Below the pieces are notes generated by a model. The model was not told the DNA's origin and did not search any database. It saw only the letters and a program-made list of their open reading frames with translations. From VGSZ01 sp044349155 (GTDB taxonomy: Bacteria > Myxococcota > UBA727 > VGSZ01): DNA of 9,590 bases. The DNA is taken from the NCBI GenBank assembly GCA_044349155.1, contig JBIKRQ010000243.1, forward strand, positions 1-9,590, in the 5' to 3' direction. This document shows, in pieces, positions 8,389-9,590 of this stretch. Both the position numbers and the translations under genes were made by a program. The first letter of the stretch is position 1. Each line of letters starts with the position of its first letter.

Positions 8389-8410
8389 GAGCCGACGACG
8401 TCGGCGGCTC
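8389..8410 (+). terminator. 22-bp near-palindrome just after the zinc-ribbon gene
   Basis: GAGCCG (8389-8394) pairs with CGGCTC (8405-8410); inside, one A/G mismatch and then CGA/TCG around CG. It starts 4 nt after the stop codon, a usual place for a terminator stem, but no T run follows. Its right arm ends in the GGCTC that opens the first repeat unit. Confidence 0.45.
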
Positions 8411-8459
8411 GGCGGGGAGGTTTCCCCACCCACCCCTCAAGAACATTCGCCTCGGCGAC

Positions 8460-8479
8460 AAAACCGCAAAGCCGGTTTT
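8460..8479. terminator. Terminator-like stem in repeat unit 1
   Basis: AAAACCG (8460-8466) with CGGTTTT (8473-8479), loop CAAAGC. Its A/T ends give a T run on either strand, so it could stop transcripts from both sides. Confidence 0.5.
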
Positions 8480-8544
8480 CTCTTCGAGGCTCAGCGGCGG
8501 GGAAGTTTCCCCGCCCACCCCTCAAGAACACTCACCTCGGCGAC

Positions 8545-8564
8545 AAAACCGCACAGCCGGTTTT
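8545..8564. terminator. Terminator-like stem in repeat unit 2
   Basis: AAAACCG (8545-8551) with CGGTTTT (8558-8564), loop CACAGC. Same stem as in unit 1; only the loop differs by one base. Confidence 0.5.
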
Positions 8565-8661
8565 CTCTTCGAGGCTCAGGCGGGGAGATTTCCCCGCCCA
8601 CCCTTCAAGAACATCCACCTCGACGACAACGCCGCGAAAGCTGGTTTCTCGTCGAGAGCCT

Positions 8662-8667
8662 GGGAGG
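8662..8667 (+). promoter_or_regulatory. Shine-Dalgarno of the dehydrogenase gene
   Basis: GGGAGG lies 6 nt before the ATG at 8674 and 6 nt after the last repeat stem. Folding of unit 3 could therefore affect how open the site is. Confidence 0.75.
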
Positions 8668-8673
8668 CAGCAC

Positions 8674-9522
8674 ATGGTCATCTCTACGATTGGTGTGGTC
8701 GGGGCAGGGCAGATGGGTGCTGGCATCGCGCAGGTGGCAGCGCAGGCTGGCTTGCAGGTGATCGTTGCCGACATCGCCGATGCAGCACTCGACAAGGGCA
8801 AAGCCAGCATCAGCAGCAGCCTCGCGCGACTCGTGAAGAAAGACGCGCTCACCCAGGCCGACGCCGACGCCGCGCTTGCACGCGTGCGCTTCACGACGTC
8901 GACGGCGGATTTGTCTGCTGCCGACTTCATCGTCGAAGCCGCCACCGAGAACGAGGCGCTGAAGAAGAAGATCTTCGCCGACCTCGACAAAGTGGCGCGT
9001 CCCGAGGTCATTCTCGCGAGCAACACGTCGAGCATCAGCATCACGCGTTTGGCTTCGGCCACGTCGCGTCCTGAGCGCTTCATCGGCATGCACTTCATGA
9101 ACCCGGTGCCGGTCATGAAGCTCGTCGAGCTCATCCGCGGCCTCGCCACCAGCGACGAGACCTGGGCGGCAACGAAGGCGCTCGCCGAGAAGATGGGCAA
9201 GGTCACCACGGTGTCGAAGGACTACCCGGGGTTCCTCGCCAACCGCATCCTCATGCCCATGATCAACGAGGCCTTCACGGCGTTGATGGAAGGTGTGGGC
9301 AGCGCTGAAGACATCGACACCACGATGAAGCTCGGCACGAACCAGCCCATGGGGCCGCTCACGTTGGCGGACTTCATCGGCCTCGACACCTGCTTGGCCA
9401 TCATGCGTGTGCTTCACGACGGCCTCGGCGACAGCAAGTACCGCCCGTGCCCGCTGCTCGTGCAGTACGTCGACGCCGGTTGGTACGGCAAGAAGTCCGG
9501 CCGCGGCGTCTACAAGTACTGA
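8674..9522 (+). CDS. hbd: 3-hydroxybutyryl-CoA dehydrogenase, 282 aa
   Basis: Interconverts L-3-hydroxybutyryl-CoA and acetoacetyl-CoA with NAD(P), in the cytosol. Length and layout match the stand-alone Hbd/PaaH type, not the fused FadB. N-terminal Rossmann domain with GAGQMGAG (10-17); adenine-ribose strand ending in D33 (VIVAD), which favours NAD over NADP. NTSS (117-120) supplies S119; HFMNPVPVMKLVE (140-152) holds the catalytic H140-E152 pair; GFLANR (186-191) supplies N190. These keep the spacing of the human enzyme's S137, H158, E170 and N208. The C-terminal helical domain with QPMGPLTLADFIGLD (224-238) and the ending GWYGKKSGRGVYKY are typical, so the gene is complete. Start fixed by the Shine-Dalgarno. 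It has no partner genes alongside; the hydratase supplying its substrate is 4.9 kb away on the other strand. Possible roles: short-chain fatty acid oxidation, butyrate or polyhydroxybutyrate routes. Confidence 0.96.
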   Translation: MVISTIGVVGAGQMGAGIAQVAAQAGLQVIVADIADAALDKGKASISSSLARLVKKDALTQADADAALARVRFTTSTADLSAADFIVEAATENEALKKKIFADLDKVARPEVILASNTSSISITRLASATSRPERFIGMHFMNPVPVMKLVELIRGLATSDETWAATKALAEKMGKVTTVSKDYPGFLANRILMPMINEAFTALMEGVGSAEDIDTTMKLGTNQPMGPLTLADFIGLDTCLAIMRVLHDGLGDSKYRPCPLLVQYVDAGWYGKKSGRGVYKY

Positions 9523-9546
9523 GGACGACGTCGCCAGCGACAAAGC

Positions 9547-9578
9547 AACGGGGACCTCGCGGTCCCCGTTTGTGTTTT
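9547..9578 (+). terminator. Rho-independent terminator after hbd
   Basis: Perfect 10-bp stem AACGGGGACC (9547-9556) / GGTCCCCGTT (9561-9570), tetraloop TCGC, then TGTGTTTT. It lies 24 nt after the stop and closes the unit. Confidence 0.9.
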
Positions 9579-9590
9579 CGTGGCGTGTTG

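Larger units (their letters stand above)
8406..8655. repeat. Three tandem copies of an ~83-bp structured repeat
   Basis: Units at 8406-8487 (82 bp), 8488-8572 (85 bp) and 8573-8655 (83 bp), each starting GGCTC and ending TCGA. Each holds a G/C-rich stem-loop (8411-8430, 8496-8515 and 8579-8598; the unit-2 palindrome is GGCGGGGAA-GT-TTCCCCGCC), a conserved spacer starting CCCACCC and containing TCAAGAACA, and a longer stem-loop closed by CCTCG / CGAGG. In units 1 and 2 this second stem contains AAAACCG / CGGTTTT (8460-8479 and 8545-8564), which looks like a two-way intrinsic terminator. Unit 3 has lost that inner part but has a perfect outer stem CTCGACGA (8619-8626) / TCGTCGAG (8649-8656). 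Unit lengths are not multiples of three, which argues against coding. The array fills the 289-bp gap between the zinc-ribbon gene and the dehydrogenase, and could end the first transcript or form the leader of the second. Of REP/BIME-like type; no named family recognised. Confidence 0.85.

Noticed and set aside
8406..8655. CRISPR array
   Set aside because: Units are ~83 bp and similar along their whole length. There are no short constant repeats with unique spacers and no cas genes nearby.
8381..8761. 126-codon plus-strand frame, and minus-strand frames across 7863-8531 and 8532-9209
   Set aside because: They read through the structured repeats and change frame relative to the repeat from unit to unit; the last is also antisense to hbd. 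The repeat peptides (such as EENRLCGF-like text) come from the DNA repeat, not from a protein.

Overview
This is a GC-rich bacterial chromosomal window. It mixes short-chain acyl-CoA metabolism (acetyl-CoA synthetase, enoyl-CoA hydratase, 3-hydroxybutyryl-CoA dehydrogenase) with a eukaryote-like membrane Ser/Thr kinase, a DivIVA-like coiled-coil protein and two lineage-style small proteins: a zinc ribbon joined to a UvrD-C-terminal/CarD-like domain, and a Lys/Ala/Pro-rich tail joined to a YbjN-like domain. That mix, the strong G/C third-position bias and the GTG starts fit a myxobacterium-like (Myxococcota / former Deltaproteobacteria) genome. The assignment is an inference from content; no rRNA or other phylogenetic marker is present. 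I see no phage, transposase, CRISPR or tRNA.

Layout. 3-35 (+): probable tail of an upstream gene. 63-668 (+): 201-aa protein with SCP2-like features. 693-718: hairpin between convergent genes. 743-2710 (-): acetyl-CoA synthetase, acs. 2711-2954: acs promoter, short repeats and a hairpin followed by a T-rich stretch on the minus strand that should end the next gene. 2955-3740 (-): enoyl-CoA hydratase. 3741-3848: divergent promoter region. 3849-4361 (+): DivIVA-like protein with a clear intrinsic terminator at 4376-4405. 4483-5238 (+): methyltransferase-fold protein. 5326-7176 (+): 616-aa Ser/Thr kinase. 7179-7211: terminator hairpin that includes the last codon and stop of the convergent gene 7189-7833 (-). 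7947-8384 (+): zinc-ribbon protein. 8389-8655: a palindrome and three copies of an ~83-bp structured repeat. 8674-9522 (+): 3-hydroxybutyryl-CoA dehydrogenase, with a strong terminator at 9547-9578.

How the genes fit together. Acs makes acetyl-CoA from acetate. The crotonase and the 3-hydroxyacyl-CoA dehydrogenase catalyse two consecutive steps interconverting crotonyl-CoA, 3-hydroxybutyryl-CoA and acetoacetyl-CoA, and the first gene may bind lipid or acyl chains. They are separate transcription units, not one operon, and no thiolase or acyl-CoA dehydrogenase is in the window. DivIVA and the kinase suggest polar growth/division and signalling, but adjacency is the only link.

The two most interesting signals are not protein genes. 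(1) The three tandem ~83-bp units at 8406-8655 each carry two stem-loops, and the third copy keeps one stem by paired changes. (2) Four genes (acs, the hydratase, divIVA, the kinase) lack a Shine-Dalgarno sequence and instead have a -10-like hexamer 6-7 nt before the start codon, which suggests leaderless mRNAs, while four others carry good Shine-Dalgarno sites. No clearly new multi-gene system (defence, toxin-antitoxin, secretion) is visible.
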